This document shows positions 52,090 through 64,000 of a stretch of 64,000 bases of DNA, in pieces. The notes beneath the pieces were generated by a model, which did no database searches, had not been told where the DNA came from, and was given only the letters and a program-made list of their open reading frames with translations. A program made the translations under genes and the position numbers. Origin of the DNA: Daucus carota subsp. sativus (Eukaryota > Streptophyta > Magnoliopsida > Apiales > Apiaceae); assembly GCF_001625215.2 (NCBI RefSeq), contig NC_030385.2:30157598-30221597 (forward strand). The letters are read 5' to 3'. Position 1 is the first letter of the stretch. The number at the start of each line of letters is the position of its first letter.

Positions 52090-54409
52090 TCCGCGTCTTG
52101 AATGAAGTGGGTACAGATGCACTTCACCGTATTGCGTTACAAATTTAATTTCAGGTTAGGCCGACCTATTGTAAGTAAAATTAGGTCAATATCTTTGGTC
52201 TAATACAGGACATATATTTATCCGGCTAAAGAACAGCTTTTCGATAAGTATTTATCCAAGGTAGCTGGATTCATTCACCTTTTATTATCATCTATCAAAA
52301 TTAATTCTAATTTTCAAGTTGAGTTCATTTTTATTAAAATTTAACTTTAAAAATTATAAATTGATTCATACCGAACCTTAGTTGAATCTTGAATCCATGT
52401 TTTTTAATTGATCTCGAACTTGATACAAGATTTGACTCGTTTACACCCGTATAAGAGCAACTTTGATCAAAAGATGCGAACAAGATTAATAATGCCAATA
52501 TATATCTTTCAAGTAGGCTTGGGCATATCTTATATGTCCAGAAAGTAATTGAGATTATTCTAATTACACGAAAATGAAAATGAGATTATAATTTAACTAT
52601 CATTTTTTATGATCTTATTCAAATCATAATTTATTGATCATAATTCTCACTCAAATTTACTCTTTTTTCTTTCAAATAAGATAAGAAAATTGAATTTGAA
52701 CATAATATATTTACGGTATATGTATAAATCACATAGATTAGTAGAATATAATTTCAACATGCGGCGAAAGCCAAGTGGTATAATTCGACAACGGAGGAAT
52801 ATTTTTTGTGTGTTCGTAATTGTTAGCGTAGGATATGGATTGGCCGATTGAGCTCTCGGCATATCTATTTTTTTTTCCCTGTTGACCAATTAAGCTCCTG
52901 GGCATCTTGTTATTAAAATTATCTCTAAACCGGTTGGTAAAGTAATATTTATGTTTTTTTTTCCTTTCTAGGATCGTTTTGTTTATCATAGTTCGTTATA
53001 ATACTAAAACTCTCACTGTTAATTCCTCGATCGTAAGTGATCTGATCAACTTGATGTTACAGCTTTATTTGTTCAGGCAATCCTTGTGCATGCTAGAAAG
53101 TTAGCAATGTAATCACAATTTCGAACAAAAATATAAAATTTATCATTTACTGATCTTCCACAAAAGAATATTGGGAGGCTCCCTTAATTTCTGAAAGCAT
53201 GTTGGCTTTCAAGTCTTATCCCGAATGAGATGAGATACAGAGTGAGATCTGATATAAAGGCTGGCCATGATCTCCGAACGTTGTTCCTCAGTTCCTACTC
53301 CTCCTCCTCACCCGATTTCTTAAACAAATTGATACACTGAATAATAAGCAACATAAATTAAGCAAATGCCAGTATGTTCTCATAATCACAAATTCCATGT
53401 GCATTTATTGGCGTAAATAAATACTACACTATGTATCTTCAAAAATTTCATTTCTAAGACATGGTTATGTATACCCAGCAATGCATCCACCATGCACCGT
53501 CTACTCGCTACTGGCTACTGCATATGCGCGCATTAAATATCTACGAGACTTGGGCGATGAATCTCGATCCATTCGTAAACTGTAGTATCAGTCAACCGAA
53601 TAAATGAATAATATCAGGACTCATTTTTCTTCTCGTCATCAGTTAATGACTAATATGTACACACGGGGAGACGGAGACACGGTAAACACTTTAATATTTA
53701 TGTAAACAAAATTAAAATTTTATTAGGTAGATTCACTCTATCAGGCTTGATTCTCTGTAAGAATAATACAGATTTAAATAATCAAATCTTGTGCTCGACA
53801 TTTTTGGAAAGCAGTATTAAGCTGACTCGAACACAACCGTAGTTCCCCTTGAGCTGCTCTGGAGTTCTAGTTCTACTGTCACAAAACCAAACCCTGGAGT
53901 AGTCTGGAAGGATATTTAATTTCTTTAATCAGATACTGCAAATGCAATCTGTCAGACTGTCAGTACATACGTAAAGGTAAAGCAGCTGCTATATATATCT
54001 TTTTATTTTTTAATTTCCTCTTCCAATGGGGATATAACTATTTAAGCAAGTGGACAACGATTTCGTCTTCAATATGAGCAGTTGAGCAACTTAAAATTAT
54101 AGGGTTTCTCTGGTCTTCTTGCTGTCCCACTTCCCCTTCCCATCTATAAAAAATGCAAGTATTTAACTACTATTTTAGTGTTGATTTCTTTAATTAGAAG
54201 GATCTTAACCAATCCAGCTGACTGCCGCCCTCGTTCGGGAAGTTTAGTTGTTGCCATTGTTCTTGTCCAACCATTTATTTGACCGGATTTTTCCTCAGTT
54301 CTACTATTTCTGTACTCTTATATGACTTGTAAACTCTCAAGTAGTTTCCCCGTTTTTATACATGTTATGTCCAAAATGGACAAGATCTCGGCAGACACAT
54401 ATTCAGATA

Positions 54410-54665
54410 TGATCACTAATGAATTATCTTATGGACAATTTATAGGAAATTTCAATCCTTCCTCCATTCCAATCCTACATCATGTTGTAGATATCACACC
54501 TTCAATTTGAGATGGAATGCTCCATTTTCTCCTATCCTCAATTTCTTCTCAAATTCATCATAGCAATTTTGCACACTCTTAAAAAATTTTCAAACTTTCT
54601 TCCTATCTCTATTAGTTTCAAGTATTTGTAGTCATTCCATTCTATTATTCCCAACCAATCTCAAC
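54410..54665. mobile_element. Diverged copy of the 8636-8944 MITE, reverse orientation
   Basis: Blocks of sequence match the reverse complement of 8636-8944 in order: ggacaattt, ccttcctccattcc, caccttcaatttgaga, ggaatgctcca, cctcaatttcttctcaaa, ctatctctattagtttcaag, cccaacca. The left terminal part is missing or too diverged to see. Confidence 0.7.
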
Positions 54666-54699
54666 ATAAGATTATTAATACATATTATTTGCTCTCCAG

Positions 54700-55160
54700 T
54701 CTAAAGGGAGGACTAGACCAAGTCCTTTGAGCTCATTATTCTACTAGGCCACTTCATTAAGGAACCTCCACTACTTAGATAATATATGAAGACTTAAGAA
54801 GCATATTGAGAGGTCGTTGCCCAAGGGACCATTACAAGTATCAATGGTGAGCTTAGGGTTGCTACCATTTTATTTTACTAAGTCCTTCATGGACTCTCAT
54901 TAAGGCTACGCCCTCCATCTCGGGTTCCCTCACCCTAACATAGGATGTTTGGACTCCCTCATCCCATACGAGGATGATCAAGACATGAAGGCTCATGATC
55001 GGTCCTGGTTGGGGCCCATGAGTATACATCTCGACGCTTATTGAATCGTTATCCGTTCTTCGACCCGCTCCATGACAGTCTTTTATCATGTGGGCCTAGG
55101 CAATGGGAGTACGGGCCCCCTTTTGACGGCGGCTTTGGCGGTCTTATGGACCTGACACCT
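54700..55160. other. GC-richer island of unknown origin
   Basis: This stretch is visibly richer in G and C than its AT-rich flanks (e.g. gtgggcctaggcaatggg, gacggcggctttggcgg). Short ORFs on the minus strand show no known domain. Base composition suggests transposon-derived or ancient genic sequence; I could not identify it. Confidence 0.4.
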
Positions 55161-55903
55161 GGCCTACGCATTCTGATGCTCAAAACATAGTTATGTAACT
55201 TATTTTTTAATTTTTTTGCTTTTAAATAAATATTTGGTGTTTGATTTTTTAACACAAAAAAAAGAGTCTCAAAAGTAAGTTATGAAATTATGTTTTATAA
55301 AAGTCTTAAAATACGTGTGGAGCAGTAAAAAAACCGTAAAAAAATGAAAGGGGCATTAGGAGTAGTTTTTCGCAATTAAATTTTAAATTATGTCCCATTT
55401 TCGAAACTAAAGACACGAAAGCTAAGACGTTAGTGGCAGCCCAACGGGCTGATTGTAAGTAGTTTATCTATGGGCCTAAGGTATTGTTCGGGCTATAATT
55501 TAAACAAGTGATTTTATTTAAAGTTAAATAAGTTCTTAAAAGTTAAAGGCAGTCAAGCCACATATATGTTTTATGAAAGTTTTATAACATATTAAACTAT
55601 GATATAAATTAAAAATATTCACGCGCAATAAATTCAAATATCGAACAATCAAAAATTTTAAATCTAAATATTATGTGCAACGATATGTAGCAAGATTTTA
55701 CATTATCTATTGTCATATTAAAAGGATGTATTCTATTTATGATCCTTTGAAATTTAAAGTCTAACTAATTAATATAGTCATTATAATCGAAACAAAATGT
55801 TTTACGGGTTTAGCAATTTTTACCTAATATCGTACATGTCCAATGAATCAATCATTTATAGTCAATACCTTTAAAGATGCCTTTAAAGATGCTCTTAAAA
55901 CGT

Positions 55904-56200
55904 CTAACTAAAATTATTTATAATAACAATATCTTATTAGAGTTGATTTTCTTACGCAATCTTTATAATTTTTATTTATAGTATGAGCTACTGCTTTTAG
56001 CTAAGAGTTTAAGAGAGTTGGAGATATTTTAAAGAGCTGACAAAATATAGTCAATATTAGAAAACTAACTAAAATTATTTATAATAACAATATTTTACTT
56101 GAATTTTGTTTACGTAATCTCAATAAATTTTATTTATAATATGAGTATAACTTTTGACTAGGGTTTAAGAGAGTTGGATATAATTTTAATAAATTAATCA
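55904..56200. repeat. Direct repeat, 161-base spacing
   Basis: The run ctaactaaaattatttataa occurs at 55904 and 56065, and diverged similarity continues for most of the interval (tttataatatgag, gtttaagagagttgga in both). Confidence 0.7.
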
Positions 56201-57961
56201 ATTTATGATTATATTTTGATAGTTTATTTATCCAGCGGATCAACAAATTGATCAACTTTTATTTAAGTGTTTATTGATCCATCAATTTAATTCTGTTCAC
56301 TAATCCATCAATTTCATCGTTTTTTGATGTAGTAACTAAAAAAATAATTAACTTCAATTTTATTGAGTTAACATAGGCCATCAATCCGCCAATCTATTTC
56401 TAACGTATAAAATCGGTGCATATGTAAAAAACAATTTTAGGAGAGGCACTTGTCCTCTCATGACTCTTCCTAGATAGTGATAAGCAGAAAATCATACATC
56501 AGCCCTGTTAGGTTCTTCTCTTATCTTCTTACATCCTTAATCGGTGTCAATGTCAAATACTTACCGCAAACTTGTTATTTATGAGAGAGGAGGCAACTCT
56601 TGATGCCTAATGGCATCTACATTAAAATAGGCGGCACCATCAGGCATCAACCCTCAACTACATCCTACATGTTTACACACAAATTTCCTGCCTGCAAACA
56701 TGCGTGCTTATTTCAGGACCATTAATTAATTGGTGCTGAACCTGACCGACACCACTGCAGAATTGCTTTACACCCCGTTTTTTTTGCCTCCCACTTTTTT
56801 GTTGTGGGCTTCCATTACGTTATAGAGTGATTACTAGTGGTTTTGACTGAGTTTATGATTTTTAATTTACTACTGTGATTTAAGATGACTTATGGCGCCT
56901 TCGGAGTCATTTTGGCCGTTTAAAATATTCGTTTGAGTTATTTTGATTTATTAATAATTTTATGAATTATCAAAAATAAAATAACAAAAATAAAAGTGAT
57001 AGGTAATTATGTAGTAATTTTTATCAAAAAATTAAAGTAATTAATTTTTCACTGAAAAATTTTCTTCAAATTAATTTCTACTTTTTAGTTAGTTTTTGAT
57101 TTATTTTTTAACACTTAATTTCTTTTAAGTGTTTATGACTTCTTTTTAGCATTTTTAGTTACTTCTATGTTTTAAGCATGGCTTGGGTTTGTTAAGTAAG
57201 AAGTTGGAACTCAGAAATGCTAGTTTTTTTTTTGAATTTTTCAGTGATTTGTATTTTATTATAAACTTTTTAAAATTTTAATATATAATATTTTATTTAT
57301 TAAATATTAATAAAATTTCTTGTATTTTAATAATTTGAATTTTTTTAATTTATAAATTTAATAATCAATTGATTTATTAGTAAAAATTATCTAAACATTT
57401 ATAATACGGAATAACTTGTAAGTCTCTTTATGCCAGAACTAGATATTTATTTTGTGAAATTTTCTGTAAACTCTTTTGTAGATAAATCTTTTAATTCTAA
57501 CAAAAAAGATAATTATTCGCATTCCCTAGTTTCTAAATTGAGAGACACTTTAAGCTTCTAAATGCATGACTGGCGATTTACCAGGTAAATTACGAATTAC
57601 CGTATCACCCTGTTCTTCAGGGTAAGGGATATTAGGATATTATGGTCAAAGAAAACAAATAAGAAGACCATGTAAAACGTTGAATCATATTTGCACATAT
57701 TACATATGCAGAGACTGAATATGAATATTCATGGTGAAAAAAGCAAGAACCCATTCAACGACAGAAGGAAGGCAGGGGCATTTTCGTAACTCAAGTCAAA
57801 GACTTGATCACTTCCAAACTAATTATGGAGAAAAAGAAAGCGAAGAAGGCAAGAAAATCACAAAGCAGACCTCAAAACAAGGTGCAACAACCCAACTGAA
57901 ACGCACCACTCAACAGTCAACACCATCCCACTAATCTCTCTCGTTACCTTTTCAGCAAAGC

Positions 57962-57989
57962 CCTCTCTCTCTCTCTCTCTCTCTCTCCC
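57962..57989 (+). repeat. (CT)n tract upstream of the unknown gene
   Basis: Pure CT dinucleotide run about 700 bases before the start codon, in the probable promoter or 5' UTR. Further CT- and C-rich stretches follow up to 58650. Confidence 0.85.
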
Positions 57990-58684
57990 TGTTATATCTA
58001 TAAAAATCAATATTATCCTCCTACTAGTACTATTCTTATCTTCCAAGAAGGGAGAAATAAACAACCCCCACCAACAAAGAAAGAGAGGGTAGAAGAAGGA
58101 ACCCTCATCATCATCATCCAAAATATAATCAACACTCCACACCCAACTATTTATATACATCTACATCTCTATCTCTATCTTAATGGCCCAGCTGGACCAA
58201 ATTTTATGTGAGAAGAAGAAAATCAAATTCAATACATACAAAAACAAAAACCAAAAAGCACGACCAAGAAAAGAAAACAAAGCAAGCGAAGAGGTGTCTT
58301 GAACTGTCCTCCCTTCTGATCCAACAAAACACACCTCACACACACACACACACAATCATGTTTCCTTATTTACCCTTCTGCAACCCCCCTTATTATTCCC
58401 ATCTTCATCGCTTCCTTGTGTCTAAACTATTGTGTTTTCATGTGGGCTTTTTGGGCTTTCTTTACTCTGATCACAAACTATTTCTCAAGAAATTTCTTTT
58501 CAACCAATATACAAGAAACTTCTCGCCTCCTCACCCTTTTATTCTTTCTTTGTTGCCCTTCTTTTATTTTTCTCCTTCCTTCTTATCAAACCCATCTTTT
58601 TCTCTCCCTGTCTTTTAATCTATCTTTGATATTATCTGCTATTCTTTAATTTGTTTTTCTTGAGATCTGAGAGGATTGATCAAG

Positions 58685-60653
58685 ATGATGAAAAGGGTTG
58701 CTTTCGATTTATCTCGTTATGGTTCTTATGGGGATGCTAAGGCCATGTCCAAGCTTCAAAATCTGATGCAAGATTATCAGGAATTGCTGAAGGTTAGATT
58801 TTTATAACATCCGATCTTGTATTTGATTATATGTCTATGTTATTTTGCTTTTTGTTGCTGAATATTTATCTAATCTTGTTCAAATTCGTTTTTTTATGGA
58901 TCTGGTGTATTTTCTTTGATTATTGACCAGTTGTGTCGGTGGTTCTTGAAAAAAATCTAATTTTATCCTCTGTGTTTAGATGTAGGGTTTGTTAATTGTT
59001 TCATCATATAGTGATTATAGTCTCTCTGCTTAAAATTAAGGGGATTATTTATTTATATTTTCCTGTGAATCTGGAGTAATTTCAATTTGATGGGTTCATA
59101 ACAGCCTGTTGGATTTAGTTGAAATTTATATGCTTTATGCTCCAAGATTAATAAATTTCTGTATGTTTGTGTGCTTGTGTATGCTTAGCATCAGTTTTCA
59201 TTAAAACCCCATGTTCTTCATCTCCTTGTGCAAAAAGAAAGAAATTTTATCCCTTCATTGTTTTTGCATATCACGGGGTTGTAAAAAAAAAATCGGGGGC
59301 AGGGTGGGACTATGTTCTCCTTTTAGTTTTTAAGTTATCCAGCAATCAGCACTTATCAAGCACTAGCATAATTATCTGAGTATAATGTAACTTCTTTTTA
59401 TTTTTGGCATATACACTAAAATGCTGGTTGTCAGATATTTTTTTCAAATTTGGATGTTGATACTATGATTTTAACAATGCAAGCTTATTGCAGGAGGTTG
59501 AATCATCAAGGAACAAGTTAGGGAACGTGAAACAGAGGAAAGGGACATTACAGGCCGAAGTAAGGTATGTTGTTCTTTCACCTTGAGATGCACTTTGTTA
59601 GTATGCAGGCATCGATATTATTGGACATGAAAATCGTTTATTTTGCATGACATGGTTTTGTAAAAGAGATCTTTTGAATTTATATGTGATCTTACTAAAT
59701 CAATCATAGAAAAAAATTATGCATTGTGTATATTTGTTTGATCTTATTTTCATTACTGGTTATGGATGTCAGTCTCAATACTTGAGTTAAAACTCCAAAT
59801 TTTGCTGCTTTGTTTCGAAACAGACTCAGTAAATTGCTTTCTTTTCATTTATGTTCAGATTTCTGCGGCGAAGATACAGGCAACTTATAGAAAGCAAGTC
59901 TATGACCCAAGAGCGGGGCAAGGAACCTGTTCAACAACATAATGTAAAAGATAAAAGGAAAATTATTTTGAAGGTTAAAAATACCAACAAGAAAGAGGCT
60001 GCTTTAAGAGGTGTGCCTGTGCCCCCAGTTTTTAAACCGAACAAAGTAAGAGTATATAACAGAAATGATATTTCTCTTCACAATACAACTCCAAGCAATG
60101 ATCCAAACCATAAAAGAAAACATCACAATGGAAAGAATGCAACTCGCTTTACTCCGACAACTTCAAAGTTAAACCCAAAGGGAAGGTTGTACAAAGGGAA
60201 AGATGTAGCTCCTGATCAAAGTCCAATAGAGATGATTGATTTAAACAAGCGGGAAGAAGCATTTAATGCAAATGGTGTAGCTGTGAATATGCATACCCCA
60301 GCTTCTGTTCTTGATTTAACTGAAAGTGATGTTAAACAACCCACACACCAAACACGGGCTCCTATTTTTGACTTGAACCAGAGACTGGTAAGTTATCAGG
60401 TTACATTTTGCATCACAAAATAAGTTGTATTGTTGTACATAGTGGCAAACTGGAATAGTTACATTCTGTTTTTTTTTTTTGTTTGGAAATTTGGCAGGTA
60501 GAAGAAGAGGAATACCAGGATAATTGTGAGATAGCAAGGCAAGACAAGCTATCTGAGTTGAAGTTATCGCTTTGTAGAAGTGTTGGAGACGGTTCCAATC
60601 GCGCGGTAAAGAGGAAGATCTCGTGGCAAGATCCAGTTGCTTTGAGGGTGTGA
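58685..60653 (+). CDS. Plant-specific protein of unknown function, basic coiled-coil N-terminus
   Basis: Exons: 58685-58792, 59494-59564, 59859-60387, 60498-60653; 287 residues, GT-AG introns, phases close. Residues about 20-75 form a likely coiled coil rich in Leu, Glu, Arg and Lys (LQNLMQDYQELL, then KQRKGTLQAEVRFLRRRYRQL). The middle, residues 80-235, is Lys/Asn/Pro-rich and probably disordered, with repeated short DLN motifs (EMIDLNKR, PIFDLNQR). The C-terminus KISWQDPVALRV resembles the conserved tail of an uncharacterised plant family as I remember it. Basic runs suggest nuclear location, and the DLN motifs could bind TOPLESS-type co-repressors, but both are inference. I chose the first ATG of two in a row (58685, 58688). 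No catalytic domain is seen. Confidence 0.85.
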
Positions 60654-61061
60654 TTAGCTATATTGAATATTCATTAGTCAATTAATGTAGAAACAAAGGA
60701 AGACTATAGAAGAAGATTGAAGTACATAAGATATGTATTAACAGTTGTGTTATGTCATTGCTAAAACAGGCTCTAATATTATGGTGGTTTATGTTAATGT
60801 ACAAGTGTTGTTTAAATATGTTACTGTTAGTAACTTGGTTGGTTTACAAACAGGTAGAGCATTTGATGAATGATTAAAGTTAATGCAGACTGAAACACGA
60901 GAATTTTAATAAATCTTGTTGATAGCATGAAATCTAGTGATACTTAAACAGCCGAAGTTCCCTTATTACATGCAGGCGATTACGAATTAATACAATATCA
61001 GAGGAATCGTCTGATCACACTAAAAAACGCAGGCACGCTTATTACATTACATAGTACAGGA
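60654..61061. other. Convergent 3' region
   Basis: 408 bases shared by the 3' ends of the unknown gene (+) and the acyltransferase (-). No other feature is seen. Confidence 0.6.
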
Positions 61062-61946
<885 letters not shown>

Positions 61947-62374
61947 CTATTCACCAACAGATGAGATTCGGCGTTAACACAATTAATATCAACATTATAA
62001 TATAGCTTTCATTTCCAAAGAAACAAAGTCTAATTACATTGCTATACAACTCAGACTCAAACAAAAATTAGAATAGCACATACGATTTATAGTTCAGGTT
62101 TCCCACTGTTCACAATTTCGCTCACAATTTCGCACACCTTGAATAACATGACTACCCGTTTCAATATACTTCTCTAATCCTCTATTAGAATATGCAAGGG
62201 TCTTGACTTTTTTCACCTATTTTAAGAGTTTTGATAACATATATAAATTTATTATTTTTTATTTTTTTTGTGTGAGTAAAAATATTATTATAATATTTTT
62301 ATCCATAAAAAAATTTTAAAATAATATTTTTAAATATACAATCAAATCTCTTAAAAATACTTGAAACAAAGTAA

Positions 62375-62578
62375 GGGGGTGTTTGGATTGAGGTTGGGAA
62401 TGGGAATGGGGGTTAATGGGAATGGGAATGGTATGATAACCCAACGGGTGGGAAGGGTATAATTTAACCACTGGGGTTCTCATTCCATAGCACCAAATAA
62501 CTAATTCAAACACTTGTTATGAGATCAAAGTTCCGATTCCTGTTAACCAGGCTCATTAACCATGAACCAAACACCCCC
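62375..62578. mobile_element. Tourist-like MITE (PIF/Harbinger type)
   Basis: Perfect 12-base inverted ends GGGGGTGTTTGG and CCAAACACCCCC. Flanking trinucleotides are TAA and TAG, close to the TWA duplication of PIF/Harbinger elements but with one mismatch. The interior is rich in gggaatggg. 204 bp, non-coding. Confidence 0.65.
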
Positions 62579-63113
62579 TAGAGATTAACATAATCCTAAC
62601 AGAGGGAGTATTAGGGATTTGATCCTGACGAGGGATTGATGTAACATTATCAGCAGTTTTTTCATAGTTAAAAGACGTTGTTATGGGACTACATCATTTA
62701 TCAGCCGCAGATTAACTTATTATAGAGAGACAATGTATCGCCGAAACATTGTTCTCCAGCCGTCCATTTAAAAATCTAGATTTCTCTCAAAGCTTGATAA
62801 CATTATTTATTCCTGGCAAGTAAACAGATATGTATATATATTGCAACAAAGTCATAGTTTTGTTCATCTATCTAATTCTAATAAATGTGCAACAGTATTT
62901 GAATTATATATCTATAATGGAGATATTAGCAAGGGACCATCTGCGAGACAATGAAAGAGCATGACATCTTGACATGATCTAGCAAGGTCAACAGACACAC
63001 ACATTCTGGAAACACGCATCAACAGATTGCGCGATTATACAGAGGATCATCTTGCCATCGTGTCCTGTCTTTATTTCTAATATGCGAACAAAATTAATCT
63101 TGACGTTGAGATA

Positions 63114-63341
63114 TGTTGAAATATAACATAAGACTCATTTGGGGCATTCCTCTAATACCTTACCTCAAGATTTTAGATGGATTGGTTCTCAATATGATAT
63201 CAGAGCTCTAGTTTGGCGGCGCCCGTGATCCACTTTTTAACCCAAAAATCGGATTTCGAGTGAGGGGAGTGTTGAGATATAGCATAAGATCTATTTGAGA
63301 CACTCCTCTAATATCTTAAAGTGTTAGATCGGTTCTCAACA
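63114..63341 (+). mobile_element. Candidate miniature LTR retrotransposon (TRIM/SMART type)
   Basis: Two similar direct repeats: 63114-63194 (begins TGTTGAAATATAACATAAGA, ends ggttctcaata) and 63270-63341 (begins TGTTGAGATATAGCATAAGA, ends ggttctcaaca). Right after the first is tgatatcagagc (63195-63206), one base from the methionine-tRNA primer site tggtatcagagc. A purine-rich run gagtgaggggag precedes the second. Flanks agata and agtta agree at 4 of 5 bases. The internal region is only about 75 bases, so it would depend on another element. Confidence 0.72.
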
Positions 63342-64000
63342 AGTTATCTATCGATCTCTAACTGTGGCGCGTCATTATAATTAAGAACGAAATACCAACC
63401 TATTCATCTTCGAAAACCAAAAAGATATCTCATGAATTCATATCCTTAGTCAAAATCTTCATAATTTGGTCCCGAGATATCATTTTCTGGAGTTGGCAAC
63501 TTGAACGTAAATCAAGTAGGTCAAGCATTCATATCACCACCCAAAAGAGGAGGCAGACATCACATTTGATTCAGTAGAGTAGCTTTCAGAAACAAGACAG
63601 TACTCGTGGTTAGTTACACTACTTGGTTGTCCCGAGCCCCACGTCCTCTACACGTACTACATAATAATGCTACAAACTACTGATAAACTTTCCATATGCA
63701 TTCTCACGACTCATCAGCACGGAATCTTGAGTCATGAGTCTTGAGTCTTGTCTATCTACTCTTCTTCTGTGGCCCTGGGCTCTCTCCTCTTTATGTTGAA
63801 AATTAGCTGGTGCTCGTTTCTATCTTTGTGAAACATGTTATTAATGTTCCTGATATTGTACATTATTTTTGTATGATGATTAAAGGGTCGCCTTCGTTCC
63901 CATCGTCCTCTTCTATAATTTCTCAATAAATTACTAGCTACCTCAATTATATGTTGTCTCATAGACAACAAATATCTATATATTATATATATATATCGAT

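Larger units (their letters stand above)
61947..64000. other. Intron or upstream flank of the acyltransferase gene
   Basis: No first exon matching a BAHD N-terminus is seen on the minus strand. The region carries a Tourist-like MITE (62375-62578), a miniature LTR element (63114-63341) and otherwise AT-rich sequence ending in an AT repeat. Confidence 0.6.

Noticed and set aside
52755-52900. Possible tRNA-derived SINE (gccaagtggtataattcgac)
   Set aside because: No convincing B box, poly(A) tail or target duplication.
58208-58649. ORFs of 136 and 77 codons before the unknown gene
   Set aside because: Low-complexity Phe/Leu/Ser or Lys/Thr sequence in a pyrimidine-rich 5' region, with no domain and no splice context.

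Overview
This is nuclear DNA from a flowering plant, almost certainly a eudicot. It is AT-rich, the genes are split by GT-AG introns, and the protein families are typical of plants (LRR receptor kinase, SCPL carboxypeptidase, BAHD acyltransferase, TM9/nonaspanin). Many small plant-type transposons lie between and inside the genes. I cannot name the genus from the sequence alone.

Nine protein-coding loci are supported, left to right: (1) an LRR receptor-like kinase with one coding exon (5303-7864 +, longest ORF from 5171); (2) eIF5A, five exons (10665-13818 +); (3) the proteasome assembly chaperone PSMD9 with a PDZ-like domain, five exons (18242-20687 -); (4) an organellar-type M17 leucine aminopeptidase, ten exons (25121-29758 +); (5) a degenerate endonuclease/exonuclease/phosphatase-fold protein, seven exons (31754-35633 +); (6) a nine-span TM9 superfamily protein, seven exons (37598-41141 +); (7) a class II serine carboxypeptidase-like protein, nine exons (46878-50960 -); (8) a plant-specific protein of unknown function, four exons (58685-60653 +); (9) the 3' exon of an HCT-like BAHD acyltransferase (61062-61946 -), whose first exon is not in the window. 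The genes form no pathway or cluster; this is ordinary mixed gene space. I assembled every multi-exon model by hand, and in the complete genes the reading phase closes across all junctions.

The space between genes is mostly transposon debris. Several elements have ends I could fix exactly from target-site duplications (TSDs). These are hAT-type elements with 8-bp TSDs (11592-12252, 15139-15790, 16232-16748, 48582-49040), Mutator-like foldbacks (41714-42707, 44821-45509), and a Stowaway MITE (42756-44294) split by a non-autonomous Helitron (42777-44064). There is also a candidate miniature LTR element of about 228 bp (63114-63341), a possible solo LTR (14474-15120), and a complex foldback with 101-bp repeats (about 22820-23690).

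The most unusual gene-level signals are in splicing. The EEP-fold gene carries a U12-type AT-AC intron with a good donor, branch site and acceptor. Two other genes (TM9SF and PSMD9) appear to start intron 1 with GC instead of GT. PSMD9 also has a 28-bp tandem duplication that copies its exon 4 splice donor. The EEP-fold protein has lost most of the residues that make this fold catalytic. I saw no wholly new multi-gene system.
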